Shown here piece after piece: positions 25,298 to 37,683 of a stretch of 64,000 nt of DNA (its first letter is position 1; the number at the start of each line of letters is the position of its first letter). This DNA comes from Orbilia blumenaviensis (taxonomy: Eukaryota; Ascomycota; Orbiliomycetes; Orbiliales; Orbiliaceae). The stretch is from assembly GCA_036872755.1 (NCBI GenBank), contig JAVHNS010000003.1:3038001-3102000 (forward strand), written 5' to 3'. The notes below the pieces were generated by a model that was not told the origin of the DNA, did no database searches, and saw only the letters and a program-made list of their open reading frames with translations. Both the position numbers and the translations under genes were made by a program.

Positions 25298-27070
25298 TTA
25301 GATCATATTGGTCTTGTTTTCCATCGGATTCATATAGTTAGCTTCGGGTTTGGATCTTGGTTTAATAGTATTTTGCAAACTGTACAACGGGGTATCAATA
25401 TCTATACGTCGACTTTTTTGGTATATACGCTCCGTCCACACATCAATCTACTTTAGGATGACCTCTTGTATCTATAAACAATAGTAATTGACGTATCGCG
25501 CTATCCTAAGCTTATTTTCTAGTGAACTAAAAAGTAGGATTCGATAGATCATCTCCTATGTCGATACTATTACAAAGCCATCGGCAACTTTTTTGACTAA
25601 TATGCCGGCGGAACGGAGCCAGGGCGCTGTTGGACTAGCGAGCCATAGTCGGGTGCCGAATGGAGGTGATACAAATACATGCATAATCACGACACGGTTA
25701 CTTGCACTACCCAATTGTCTTATCTACGGAATCTAGATGCAGACGTCGTGAAACCCTTCCCGCTTTTTTATTACGAGATCCAAACAGCACAAAGCTCACA
25801 GGGTTATTCCGAAACTTTGGTGCAAACATGGCTAGCCTCTCTTCCCCTCGTTTCCGTCACATCTACAATACGACCTCGCGGAAGCTCTTCCGAACCGAAA
25901 CTAAACAGACCCACGGCAATCTCTTGAGAAAACAGTGTAATTCTAACTAAATAACCACGGTACTTGAAATTTTCATGGGAAGGCGAACGGCAATCCGGAG
26001 CCTTGGCACTCGTTGTCTCTAACAAATGAAGTCGCATTGAGTAGTGGGCAGCCATACATTTGCCATCCGCTTTTCCCACGTGTACTTGAAGCTTCGGCGG
26101 AATCTGGGGAATCGGTAGCTTATCTTGACCAAGGGTTTTTGGCATCTAATGCATATCAACTGCCTATTTTCCCCAGATATTCTGTCTTATCACGACATTT
26201 CTTTCGCAATTGTCTTGCTGGTTGGATTGATAATTCACGGAGACCTTCCGAAAGCATTCCTACAAAAAAATTGACTTGTCGATTCGTGTATCCTAATTGC
26301 ATAATCACAGCATCTCCACTCGCTTCGGAAGAGTTTATATGCAGAAAATGCAGTGCTCCTCCATGTGCATGTTTCATCAATTAAGACTCCATAAATTCCA
26401 ATAATTGACCTAACTTTCCCGCCCGTTCGAAGAGTCATTCGACTTTTTCTTATATAAGCTTGCATCATATTGTTAACTGACTACTCTGGCCGAACTTGAG
26501 TTCCTCTCAATGATCCATTTCGGTTGATATCTCGGAGAAATTCGAAACAGTGTCCACGACGGACTTCTCACGAGGTGCGACCTTGGTGTTTGTCCGAAAG
26601 AAGGCGAATAACGTTAGTAATTTGACTTCTGCAACACGGCAACGCAGCCCGCAGCCTGGTGGGTTTTAAACCTCGATTGGAAAGCTTTTAAGCTTTTTAC
26701 TGGAGACCGAAAAGCTTGAAGGTCTTAGCGGGTTGAGGATATAAACCGATTGAAGACGCCGAAGGTTCTCACGATCGATACGATATTTGAGTAAGTTGTA
26801 GGATATATCGTCCCACAGCACAACCTCACTATCTCTTTCTATTCCATATCTTTGGTCATACACATTGAATTGCTTAGGCCCTATTTTTTCAACTCTAAGA
26901 GACGTATTGTCAACGAGTTATCGAAGCCGGCCATCGAGCCTCGCGATATCGATATCTCGAGGATAGTATCCAACACAGCGTCTACGGCTTCACCAAACAA
27001 AATCCAACGCTCCCACACTCTTGTGCTACTTTGTCGATCATTGTAACGACGCACAACACGTTTTCCCAAT
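25298..27070. other. Intergenic, no gene recognised
   Basis: It separates the Nudix and MFS genes. Overlapping ORFs on both strands at 25679-26468 cancel each other as evidence. No motif was found. Confidence 0.45.
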
Positions 27071-28692
27071 ATGTCGACAACCACAACGTTCACGAAGATG
27101 TCGAAGGACGGGAACCTCGAACTATCTTCACTCACCATTCCCCCAGCGGCGGTAGACAGTTCATCTTCTAGGAGGTCCCATAGGCTGGGGACATCTGATG
27201 ATGAAATCACAATCTCTACCACTCCTCAGCCGGATAAGTCTGGTGCTGAAGTGGATATCGAATCTCAACCACCGTCGCCGACTAGAGATTCGGACACCCC
27301 TCCAGAGAGAGCGGTAACGGCGCACAATACTGCCATGGAACGGAATATTTGGTGGAAAACGGCTGCCACGTTCTTCTCCTTGTGGATGGCTGGATTTCAA
27401 GATGGCAGTACTGGCGCGTTGATCCCGTACCTGAAAGTCAGATACGATATTGGTTTAGCCTTTGTGGCTTTGGTCTATATTGCGACCTTTCTAGGGTGGT
27501 TCACGGCGGCGATGATAAACGTGCATCTAATCGCCAAGCTGGGTATGGGAGGAGTCCTATTTGTTGGAAGCATCCTGCAGTTGACACAGTACGCACTGCA
27601 GTGTTGGGTGAGTATTAGTCCTTGTCGACGAGGTTAATTGGATTTTGTTCTAACATAAAACATACCGAATAGCAACCTCCATACCCCGTTTTCGTAATTG
27701 CATTCTTCATTGGTGGCATTGGTGTGGCCATACAAGACGCCCAAACAAATACCTTCAATGCCAATCTACCCCGCGCCCATCTCTTCTTAGGGCTTGGCCA
27801 CGGCTTCTATGGTGTTGGTGCACTTGTTTCGCCTCTTATCGCCGCCACAATTGCAAATGCTACACCAGACTTTAGATATTGGTACTACTTTTACTTCGCT
27901 GCTGTTGGTCTTGCTGTCGTCAATTTCATCTTTATCTCCGTTACATTCCGTGAGGTCATCTTCCCGCCGTTGATGCAAAAACTCACTGGCAAGGGGTCTA
28001 CTGAAGTTCTTGAACGGTCGGATAAGAAGAATAGCAGGGAAGCACACAAGGACTTCAAGGCTATAATCAGGAGAAAGGATGTCTGGATTTTCGCAGCTTA
28101 TTTCTTTGCCTATGTCGGTGCTGAGGTCACAGCTGGTGGATGGGTTGTGGAATTTATGATTGAGGTTCGAGGAGGAAAGCCTAGCCAAGTTGGGTATGCT
28201 TCAATCTCATTTTCAATCGAAATAATTTTGAAAGACGATCTAACATTTGAAATTAGATATATCGGGTCTGCTTTCTGGGGTGGTTTGACACTCGGCCGCT
28301 TTGTTCTTGCCGAACCAACGAACCGGTGGGGCGAACGTCGCATGGTGCTCATTTACACAGGCCTCGCGATAGCTGTCGAATTAGTATTCTGGTTCGTCCC
28401 GAATATTGTGGTTGGCGGCGTCATGATTGGTCTTTTGGGTTTCTTCATTGGCCCATTTTTCCCGGTGGGCATTAGCTTAGCTACAAAATTGATCCCACGA
28501 GAACTTCATGCGGGATCGATCGGGTTCATGACGGTGTTGGGCAGTGCTGGCGGTGCAGTTTTCCCGTTTTTGACGGGCGCAGTTGCGAGCTCGAAGGGTG
28601 TGCAGGTGTTGCAGCCTATTCTGTGCGCGCTCTTTGTAATGCAGGTTTTGCTCTGGATGAGCATTCCCCGCGTCAAGCAGCCCGTGAACTAA
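27071..28692 (+). CDS. Major facilitator superfamily transporter, BSC6-like
   Basis: Exons 27071-27607, 27673-28193 and 28257-28692 encode 497 residues. About 90 disordered, Ser/Thr-rich cytosolic residues precede twelve predicted TM helices split by a charged central loop (VLERSDKKNSREAHKD). Recognisable pieces are FFSLWMAGFQDGSTGALIPYL in helix 1, NLPRAHLFLGLGHGFYG, and FFIGPFFPVGISLATKLIP. These match the fungal MFS group named after yeast bypass of stop codon protein 6, which also resembles fucose-permease-like carriers. The transported substrate is unknown. The second intron (63 bp, GTATGC...AATTAG) is a multiple of three with no stop. Reading through it would insert 21 hydrophilic residues into a TM helix, so removal is favoured. 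Confidence 0.88.
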
Positions 28693-29101
28693 ATGTGGAG
28701 TTCGAACTTCTGCATAAACCTGTTTTTTTGTTTTCTTTCTGGGACTGTCGGTGGGCTGGATTCGGTGTCTCCGGGTGTGGTTTTCTTTCTTATGTGTACC
28801 ATAATATATCACCTGCTATGAATTGGGTTTGATTTTGTGCAAATACGTGCCGACTGTCGGTATCTTAATCAGTCGGGCTGGGGTAGTGACTCCCCCCAAT
28901 CAGAGAAAAGAGTAAGCCGTGCGGCAAGGCGCAGTCGACCCGTCTCTCAGCGGACTGTCGTCTAGATGCCAATGCCACATCTTTCGTTCTTCCTCGAGGA
29001 TCCTGAGAACGATCTTGTAATTTCTACTCTGACCAGCAACATACCCACCACTATACCAGTAACAAAAAATAACCGACAGTCCTATGACAAAGTAGCATAA
29101 A
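28693..29101. other. Intergenic, no gene recognised
   Basis: About 400 bp holding the MFS terminator region and the F-box-like gene's promoter. Nothing else is visible. Confidence 0.5.
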
Positions 29102-30504
29102 ATGGGCAGCACAAAAGAACTAGAATATAGCTCGAGCTCCGACGAGTATATCGAAGAAGCGAGGGCGGATCTTGTCTGTCTCGACGATGAAGAGGTACTT
29201 CGGTTTACCGCGAATTAATACTATCAACTTCACAACTCAGCGCTTGCATAGTTAGTAAACTATAATTACTAATGTCTTCTGTTTATGACGAGTCAGAGAC
29301 TGGGATATGCGAACAAAGATACTTTCCCTGCCGACTACGATGAGATGTCTACAGTTATTGAACTCCTCTTGCGAAGAGAGGAGAGCACCGTCCCATGGCA
29401 AAAGTACATATAAAACTGCCACACTCCCAACACATTTCCTATACTAACCATATGGTCGTAGTATACCTGAGGTCCACTCCAACAACAGCAGCCTCGACCT
29501 TTCCAAAACTCCGCTGCTCACTCTCCCCGTAGACGTAATTCTTGTAGTTTACGATCATCTTTCAACATACGATGCAATATGCCTCGCTCTTACCTCCACT
29601 ATATTTTATAATCTCGCTAGACGAAGGCTTTCCGGTGTCATATGTCCTCGTCACTTAGGTAGCTGGGCTGGAAAACGGCTGGCTTGGATAGATGATACAA
29701 TGAAATATCGGTCTACTTTCAAGAAATATCCAGTTGTCAGGGAGGCCCTCGGGAAATCTCAACGTTCAATGACAGGATCAATCTCAAAACACAGTGGATC
29801 TGTGTATTTTCCTATAAGCTCGGTTGACACGCCCTTCAAATTAGTCGAGAAGTTCTCCAATCGCTTGCCATGGAATAGTAAATGGGAATACGATCCTATT
29901 GCTTCGGACACCAAGGAAACGGCGGGAATGCCTAAGGGCGATGCAAGGAGGTATAGAATCAGAACTCTAGGGCCGGAGATTCGGCGTATGCAGAGTTTGT
30001 GGTATCAATGGCAAAGCGGACAGTTATACCTCCCGCTCCCAATCAGGCGATTTATTGAGGGGTTCATTGGGCGAGATATGGGATTGAGTTTGTTGGCGGA
30101 CGATAATTATGTTTTGAGGAATCTAGATAAAGGCGTCTTTGTGCAGTTAGATGGCAGAGATGTAAGTTTGCCTTGACAGATTCCCTTCTGTTACGGCATT
30201 AACTTAGACTAATATCGTCATACAGTCAAGAGACATGGTCCGAAAAATGATCTTTGGACCCGATGGTTCCAAAAGAGGCAAGCTATCTCCGGGCTACAAC
30301 AAATGGTGTGGCGATAGGTTCGATATCGTCAAGACAAATACAATGCTAAAAGAAGAAGGGAAACCTATCGAGGGCGAGGAGCTTGATTGCGAAGAAATGA
30401 GTACGGGCCAAAGGAGCTCGAGAACCGTGGGGTATATACCTTCACATCACCGGAACGAAAACGAGCGAATTGTTCAACTGCTCAGGGAGAGCGGATTTTT
30501 GTAA
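29102..30504 (+). CDS. F-box-like domain protein
   Basis: Four exons, 29102-29194, 29297-29403, 29462-30161 and 30226-30504, encode 392 residues. Frame is kept at every join. Branch points (TACTAATG, TACTAACC, GACTAATA) support the three introns. An acidic leader (SSSSDEYIEEARADL) is followed by an F-box-like segment near residues 83-120 (LLTLPVDVILVVYDHLSTYDA). This would tether targets to a Skp1-Cullin ubiquitin ligase. The remainder has no LRR, WD or other recognised recognition domain. It contains basic stretches (RRYRIRTLGPEIRRMQSLWYQW) as in many lineage-specific fungal F-box proteins. The substrate is unknown. The first two exons are small and less certain than the last two. Confidence 0.75.
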
Positions 30505-32561
30505 TTTACCCGGTTTACTATAGCGCTTGGCCAGGCGTCCATCTTTAGTTTGCCTTGGCGCCAAAGTGTACGCGTATGTGAATGGCGGCTACGAAGACCG
30601 GCACTTCTTTCTCAGTCTCGGTTCCCGCTTCTCTCTCACGTCACACAAAAATTTCAAACTTCATCTCGAGAAACTTGCGTTGCTGCTGCTAAAAATGCAA
30701 CAAAATAAGTCTAGACACTACTTGGAAGAATATTAAAACGGGGACACAATTACCAACTTGTCCTCTCGTGATTTATGAAATCGATTGGATCGAACTCCAT
30801 TATAATGAGAAGACATATATTTTTTTCTGTGCTTCCAAATGACGCTTTCCCACCGTTAGTTTTGTGACACAACAACAGAAACGGACCCCGTCACGAGTCT
30901 GGACTAGTCTCGTGTCTAGACTCCAAGATGCGATCCTCGAAACCCCAGCTAAAACGCAACCACAAAATACGACAATCCCTAGTCTTCCACCACCCCTAGT
31001 TTTCGTGTAATCTTCGGACCTATACATCCCAGGGCTCGGACAATTAACATGGTATCCCTAACCATCCCCGCATATAGGATGCGCAGACATTTCGAAGCCT
31101 TTCCTTAGCCGTTCGATAAGCTCTTTCCCGAATAAGTATCTTGGCCGCCGACATCGTCCTTTCGAATATGGAGATCCCAGCCGCAGAGAGTAATACGCAA
31201 TATAAGCATAACATAACGAGCTCTCTAGGAGATTTGTATCTACCTTAACATATTCCCCACATATTTTACTTTCGTGATTCTATGTAGCATACTATACTAG
31301 GATCTTCGAATATCGGAGCCTTATACCTGTGAGGGCAAGTAGGTTTGAGATATTCGGTATCTACTGCAGGTGTCAAAGCTGTAGTATCACGCGGAGTTTA
31401 CCGTCAAGATTATCTTGACTTTAATACCAAGGCGCTAGATATCTAGACGGTTTTCGTCGTATGCACCAGTCTTCGTCGTCGGTGCCGCCAATGTGAAGCT
31501 TAACCATCAGCAATGCATAGGCAGTTACACAAAAAATGTAACTCTAACTCTAAAACCCCTCAACTTCCCCAGCCAGTATTAACAGGCATCCATTCGAAGG
31601 AAAAACCTTCGCTCAATTCGCGAAACCCGTGCGGCGCCCGTTTAACACGTGGGGTTAGCGACGGAAAGAATAAACTTTTTTCCTTGCCCCCTTCCTCGGG
31701 GTTGATATTTTATCCTCCACAATAGGCGATAAATGCGAAATCATACCTGGGTTCCTCGCCCCAGCCGAGCATATTAGAGTTCGATTAACCTGGCGGGAAT
31801 GCCAACCAACAGCTAACCAGTTACCGCCCGTAAAATAAGGCTTACTCTGGCGAATCTTTCTTGCGGGAAGTTCCACAAGGACCCTGTTTGGGTAGTGGTC
31901 TCTGATTTGACTATTGTATAGATAATGTTCGTTTTGCATTTCCCTGATTCAGCTTATTCATATGGATTTCTTGGCAACAGTAAGGGAAAAAAGGGTCTCA
32001 GAAGTGCGAGATTTTTTTATTTTTTTTCAGTTCCCCACGGGGTTTTTTCTATGACAGGTACGACTGTCCGACTTGGGGTAGTCCGATTCTTCCCGATAAA
32101 CTGCGATTTCTCCCCATGCAGAAGGCGGACGATATGGTGATTGTGATACTTGTGGTAGCAAAAAAGGGTGTTGTATTGGGAATATTGTGCTCATGCGAGC
32201 GCATGCCCCATTGAATGATCGCCGCAATTGTTACATGCCATGTCCGTATGTGTATCGAAGCACGAGAGGGAAGAGAGGGGGTGAACCGTGGGACGGGGGG
32301 CATGGGAGGCGGGGAGGTTGGAGTAGCTATAAAGAATGGACATTCTTTCGAAAATAGAAAAGTCTTTTTTTTGATCTTCTCTTTTTTTGATCGCTGTAGG
32401 CATACGTCGTACGGCGTAAATTACCTGCATTATCGATTCCTTTCTTTTCTCGGATTCTTTTTTATCGCGTCTATATCGATATCATCTATCGAAATCTGTA
32501 GTCTGGGTTTGGATATATTAGTAGACGTGCTTTATAGTTACTTCTAGTTATATAAGACAAG
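30505..32561. other. 2-kb intergenic region, no gene recognised
   Basis: ORFs here are short and contradictory between strands. The right end is the promoter of the Dal5-like transporter gene (see 32328). Confidence 0.45.
32328..32334 (+). promoter_or_regulatory. TATA-box-like element of the Dal5-like transporter gene
   Basis: A TATAAAG sequence sits 228 bp upstream of the ATG at 32562, just after a G-rich stretch and before T-rich sequence. The distance is compatible with a fungal TATA box and a leader of about 150-200 nt. Confidence 0.4.
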
Positions 32562-34153
32562 ATGTCGAACGAATTATCACAAGTCACTCGGATCGAGACC
32601 GAGAAGGCTCGTTCTTCTGTCTGTGAAGATATAAAGAAGCCTACTATTGAGGTGGAGAAGGTCGACTACTCGGGCGCTCATGAAAAGACCGATCCAAAGG
32701 AGATAGCCCTCGTCAAGAAGCTCGACAGATGGATTATGCCAATGCTATGGAGCATGTACTGGCTTAACTATCTTGATCGAAATGCTATTGCGCTTGCCAG
32801 ATTAAACGATCTTGAAAAAGACTTAAACCTAACGAGCACTCGTACGTATACTTATACCTCTTCTCTTAATAGCTCTCGGCCTCGAGCTAATATATATCAA
32901 ATAAATATATAGAGTACCAAACATGCGTTTCCGTCCTCTTCTGCGGCTACCTTCTGGGTGGTATTCCTTCCAATATGTTCCTTACTCGGACACGCCCATC
33001 TGCATACATGGCTATCATGATGATGCTCTGGGCCGTCGTCAGCGCCCTCACCGCCATGTCGAAGGACTTCAAAGGTCTCCTGCTCACCCGTTTCTTCCTT
33101 GGTTTAACTGAAGCACCATTCTACCCTGGTGCAGTATACATCCTCAGTATTTTCTACACCCGTAAAGAAATCGCTACCAGAATCGCAATCCTGTATACAG
33201 GTAACATCCTGGCTACCGCATTTGCAGGGCTCATCGCTGCTGGTATCTTCTACGGCCTTGACAATGTCGGTGGTATTGCTGGTTGGAAATGGTTGTTTAT
33301 CCTCCAAGGCGCTGTTACTTTTGTGATTGCAGCTGTAGGATACTTTATCCTCCCGGATTTCCCGTTGACTACAAAGTGGTTGACAGAGGATGAAAGGCAG
33401 TTGGCGTTCCATAGGATGGAGTTGGATACTGTTGCAAATGAGGGAGAGACGAGCGCCTGGCGTGGATTGAAGCAGGCCGCTAAGGATCCTATGGTGTGGA
33501 TATTTGCATTGATGGCACATATGCATCTCGCCGCTAACGGGTTCAAGAACTTCGTATGTCCCATTGCCTCTTTTTTTAAAACAACCCGAACCCAGGCTAA
33601 CAATAACTTCATATAGTTCCCAACCGTCGTCCAGACTCTTGGTTTCTCCACCACCATAACTTTAGTCCTGACCTGCCCACCATACCTCATCGCCGGCGCC
33701 GTAACAATTCTAGTCTCCTGGTCATCCGGCAAATTCAATGAAAGAACATGGCACATAACCCTTTCCAAAACCGTCGCCACAATTGGATTCGTCGCTGCAG
33801 CTGCAACCCTCGACACAGCAGGCCGTTACACCAGCATGGTAATCTTCACGATCGGAACATATGGCGTCAACTCCCTGATTCTGGGATGGTGCGGTAGCGT
33901 TTGCGGGCAGACGAAGGAGAAAAAAGCAGTAGCGATTAGTATCGTAACGACAGTTATGAATGCTTCGTTCGTTTGGACGCCGTATCTGTGGCCAAAGAGC
34001 GACGAGCCTAGATACGCGATTGCGCTGGCGAGCTCAGCTGGGTTTTCAATTGCGACGGCGTTATTGGCATGGCTTGCGAAGACAATTATGATCAGAAGGA
34101 ATAAGGTTCTGAGAGATGCGGGTGCTGAGACGACAGTGTTCTATGTTTATTAA
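32562..34153 (+). CDS. MFS permease of the Dal5/TNA1 (anion:cation symporter) family
   Basis: Exons 32562-32841, 32913-33553 and 33617-34153 encode 485 residues. Introns are 71 and 63 bp with GTACGT/GTATGT donors and GCTAAT/GCTAAC branch points. A charged N-terminus ends in the family hallmark KKLDRWIMPMLWSMYWLNYLDRNAI, which spans helix 1. Helix 4 to 5 contains TRFFLGLTEAPFYPGAVY, another hallmark. Twelve TM helices are predicted. The family takes up small carboxylates such as allantoate, nicotinate, pantothenate or biotin precursors by proton symport at the plasma membrane. The exact substrate cannot be assigned. A stretch of the second exon also reads open in other frames, which are shadows. 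Confidence 0.9.
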
Positions 34154-35425
34154 AGGGCCTTTCGAGTGTGTAGGAACAGCCGAAGCGAAACGTACACGAG
34201 ATATGATGATATATGCAAGGGGGGAACGCGAAGATAGCTAGTTAGGCAGGGAGTTATAAGGAAATCATGTACGTAGAAAAAATACACTAACGACTTAATG
34301 ATGTTCATGAGAGAGACACATATACTCTAAGATAGCGTAAATATGTCAAGTATATGTATACGTCTGAATTCGAAAATGCGATTTATGATGGTGCATAACC
34401 TTCCGAGATCTCATTCTAGTATCTCGAGGAAGGGTAGTTGTATAGATTGTATCAGTAAAAAGGAAATAACCAAAGAGAAAAAGGCGATAGGTAAAGTTAC
34501 AGTTGTCGCGTAGATGAAATAAGAAAAAAGCACAAGCATAGCAGATATCAAAATATACCCGTTATCCCCGTTCGGACCCCAAGACCTTCTTTGTCCCTTA
34601 ATTCTCCGTTTGAAAAGCATAAAAGACGCATTATACAGGTGGAAGAGAGGAAGAAGATGAGAAAATACAAAGATACACAGGAAGAAAGCACATAACATAA
34701 TAGCTACCATATTGTAATGGGGAATATTCATAAGTAGTTATTTGCCAGGTTTACATAAAAAGTATCAAAAACCACCTCCAGATTTCTCAACTCCGATAGG
34801 AAAAGACAAGTATCGATAGACATGACAGAGGGAGGAATTCAATAGAGAGACGCTGGTAAGTTCGACAGCAAAACACCGGGAATAGTGATAGTAATCACTA
34901 TACAGATAAAGAAAGGAGAGGCCAGAGCGTTTCTGCCAGAGAAAGCAAAAGAACGCCACCGAACCAGAGGGCGAGAAAACATAGCGTGACACACAATATA
35001 AACATGGCAAATTTTAACCGGAGGGGAAAACACAAAACATTGCCGACGCCGCTTGCTATGAAGAGGATAGGAATTTGGCTTTGTTGTTTAAAGGGAAAAG
35101 AAAAACGTAAAGGACAGATAGGAAATTGATGTGGTCGCTATGGCCCTGAAACATGGAAAATGAAAAAAGAAAAGAAAAGAAAAGAAAAGAAAAACCGCTG
35201 AAACCGAGATCAATGAAGAAACAAAATTTGTTGATACGGATTGCCCCTGTGTGTTTGTATGTATTTGATTATTTGCACATGTTTGTTTGTTTGTAGATAG
35301 GACTAGGGGCAGGGTGGTATCGCTGATGCCGAGAATGCCCTTGGGTAGAAAAGGTTGGCTGTTAACACATTGAATGAATGATAGTGAAGAGGCGCTGTGG
35401 GGTGGTAAACATTGGTGCCGGTGGG
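34154..35425. other. Intergenic, no gene recognised
   Basis: 3' flank of the transporter and of the convergent J-domain gene. It is purine-rich near 35100-35200 and contains the AAAAG repeat listed separately. Confidence 0.5.
35164..35195 (+). repeat. (AAAAG)n microsatellite
   Basis: About six tandem copies of a purine-only pentanucleotide between the convergent transporter and J-domain genes. Confidence 0.8.
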
Positions 35426-35815
35426 TTAAGAGTCTCGTCGTTTCCTATGGCGACAACAGCGTTTCATTGACTTCAACGTGCTGCGTTCGTGAGAAGTGGG
35501 AGGAGGGTCTTGATAAAACGGCCGAAATCGCCGAAGTTGAGGAACCGAGGAACGTTTCGGTAGAGACCCACCAAAGAGCTCCGGGTTACGTTCTGGGGGA
35601 GGGGGTTGATAAAACGGAGTAAAGCGTTTAACTCGAGATTTGGGAGGACTGTTATCTGAGCTTTCTGGTATTTTTGAACCACATTTTGATTTATGCCCGA
35701 TGTTTCTGCAACATTTGGCGGCCTCCAAATCGGTATCCGGGCTACTGTTCCGGCCAGGAGAAATTATTTCATACTCATAACCAGAACCAGACGCCGTAAC
35801 TGTCTTGACGGACTC
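35426..35815 (-). other. In-frame 129-codon extension beyond the stop of the J-domain gene
   Basis: Directly after the TAG at 35816-35818 the same frame stays open for about 129 codons to a stop at 35426. The encoded peptide looks protein-like. It has an internal repeat (KRFTPFYQPPPPERNPEL versus RRFRPFYQDPPPTSHERS) and a basic end (KSMKRCCRHRKRRDS) like a nuclear localisation signal. It could be reached by stop-codon readthrough or by a weak-donor intron removing the TAG (TTAG is a usable acceptor; GT donors 35-60 bp upstream are poor). It could also be a former C-terminus cut off by a recent nonsense mutation. Confidence 0.4.
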
Positions 35816-37683
35816 CTAAGCCGTCCAAGTTTGGGTCCTATTGAATGCCGGTAGCCCACCAGATCCGCCAACAGGAGGCACATGTCGAGACTTATGTCCA
35901 GATGAGCCCATGCCCAGACCCGCCATACTTTCAATGAAATCAATCTGAATCCCGGGTGCAGATTGATCGCTGTTACTGCGGGTATGAACCTGAGAAATCT
36001 TGGGGCCGTAGTTGACATCCTTCTGAGTAAACGGGAACGTCTTAGATCCAGTTTGCATATAGGAAAATGGGTCGTCATCTAGCTCGACTTTTGCTTGGTG
36101 GCGTGGGGTGTACGCAGAAAACGGGTCCTCGCGAGACGACTGCTTAGTCGCACGTTTTGGCGCCCGAGTCTTCCCAATAGTGCTCGTTCCATCGTCGTCC
36201 TCAGAGTCGGTGACATACATGACTTTTGCCTTGTATTTCTTGCCAGTCACGTCATACATGGAAGTGTCAATCCTAATTTGCCAAGCAAAGCAGTTATGTT
36301 AGTGCGACAGTAATGCATGGGTAAATTGAATATTTCATACTTCTCGGCGGATAGGCGTGGGCCAGCGCCATGGTGCAATGGGGTGCCAGCGGAAGAAGTG
36401 GAATAGCCGGAGTCACGGTTGCCTGGCAGGGAGCCGTTAATGTCTTCCGGAATGACGGAGGGAAACGGGTCTCTAGGGTAGAGTCCAGCCTCAGAATGCT
36501 TTCGTGGTCTGTCACCAGGTCGATCCCGTGTGCGTTCGCGCCCCTTATTTGGTACCTGGAAGCTATGGCTAGTGTTCATAGTTGGATTACTATGTCTCAT
36601 CCTAGGAGATGGTGGAGGGGAGTACGAAGCGGAGGATCGCGGGATGGCATATGGGTGTGGAGGGGACCCGTAGAGACTGGATGTGGCGGTCCTCATATAA
36701 TCTTCATGCATAGGTTCTGTCGACATGCGCCTTCCGCCGCTCTCGTAGAACCTATGCTTGCGACTATGTTCATAGTCGCGGGTGGTAAACTCTGATTCCC
36801 TGTCCCGTTCACGGTGACGAGAACCATCGCGCTGGCGGGAGCGGTCTCGAGGCTTTTCCCCAGGAACGTGGAGATTCTGTTCCCGAAGTCTCTCTTTAGA
36901 CGACCTGCCACGCTCCCCAGTACCAAAAGTCGGTTCGGCATCGAGTATATCGTCAATTGGGAATTGTTGCATATTGTCAACCTTATGACCACGATCATGT
37001 CTCCGGTCTCGAGTTCGTTTCTCGTGGTTGCGGGCGAACTTCTTCTGGTCCTCCTCTCGTTGCAATTTCTCCGCATCTTTCCGCTCAGCCTCCTGTCGGT
37101 ACATCTCGTCCTCGTTCGCCCTTCTTTGCCTTCTTTCTTCCTCCCTCCTCCTCTGGCGATCTGGGTTATCCTGAGTTGTTGTCTTCTTTCTCTCCTGATC
37201 CGCAGCGTGCTGCTTTCGGGCAGTTTGTGCCTGCATGGCGGCACGAAGCAAATCTTCTTCCTGTTTCTTTGCGGCAAAATAGTTCTTCTCAGCTTGCCTA
37301 TCCTCCGCTCGTCTCATCTGTTCCTCCTCTCTATGACGCGTCTGAGCCTTTCGGCTCCGTGCGGCTCGCTCTCTAACGTCCTGTGTCCTTCTCCATTCCT
37401 CCAGAATTTTTCCCTCAAGTGTGAGATCTTCATCGTATTCTCTTCGCCTACGAGAGTCACTTAAGACTTCGTATGCTTCCTGAATTTGTGTAAATCGCTT
37501 CGTCATTTCAGGCTTTAGCTTTTCATCGAGTGTCTTATCAGGGTGATATTGAAACGCCAACCGTTTATACGCAGTACGTATAGAGGAGGCGGTAGCCTCT
37601 CTAGTCAGTTCGAGGGCTCCATACCAATCTGGCAAGTACTCGTAATCCGGCGGACCATGAGTATTTAAATTCGATCGTGGCAT
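35816..37683 (-). CDS. J-domain (DnaJ/Hsp40) protein with charged coiled-coil tail
   Basis: Exons 36341-37683 and 35816-36272 encode 599 residues. The 68-bp intron (GTATGA...AATTAG) joins in phase 2 to restore Lys. The J-domain spans roughly residues 18-85, with the HPD tripeptide at 47-49 (FQYHPDKT) that stimulates Hsp70 ATPase. A long Arg/Glu/Lys-rich region from 90 to about 290 is likely a coiled coil or single helix. The rest is rich in Arg, Ser and Asp and disordered (RDRSRQRDGSRHRERDRE), which suggests nuclear or RNA-linked work. There is no Gly/Phe region or zinc finger, so it is a class C J-protein. The partner Hsp70 and clients are unknown. The open frame continues past the stop (35426-35815). 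Confidence 0.88.
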
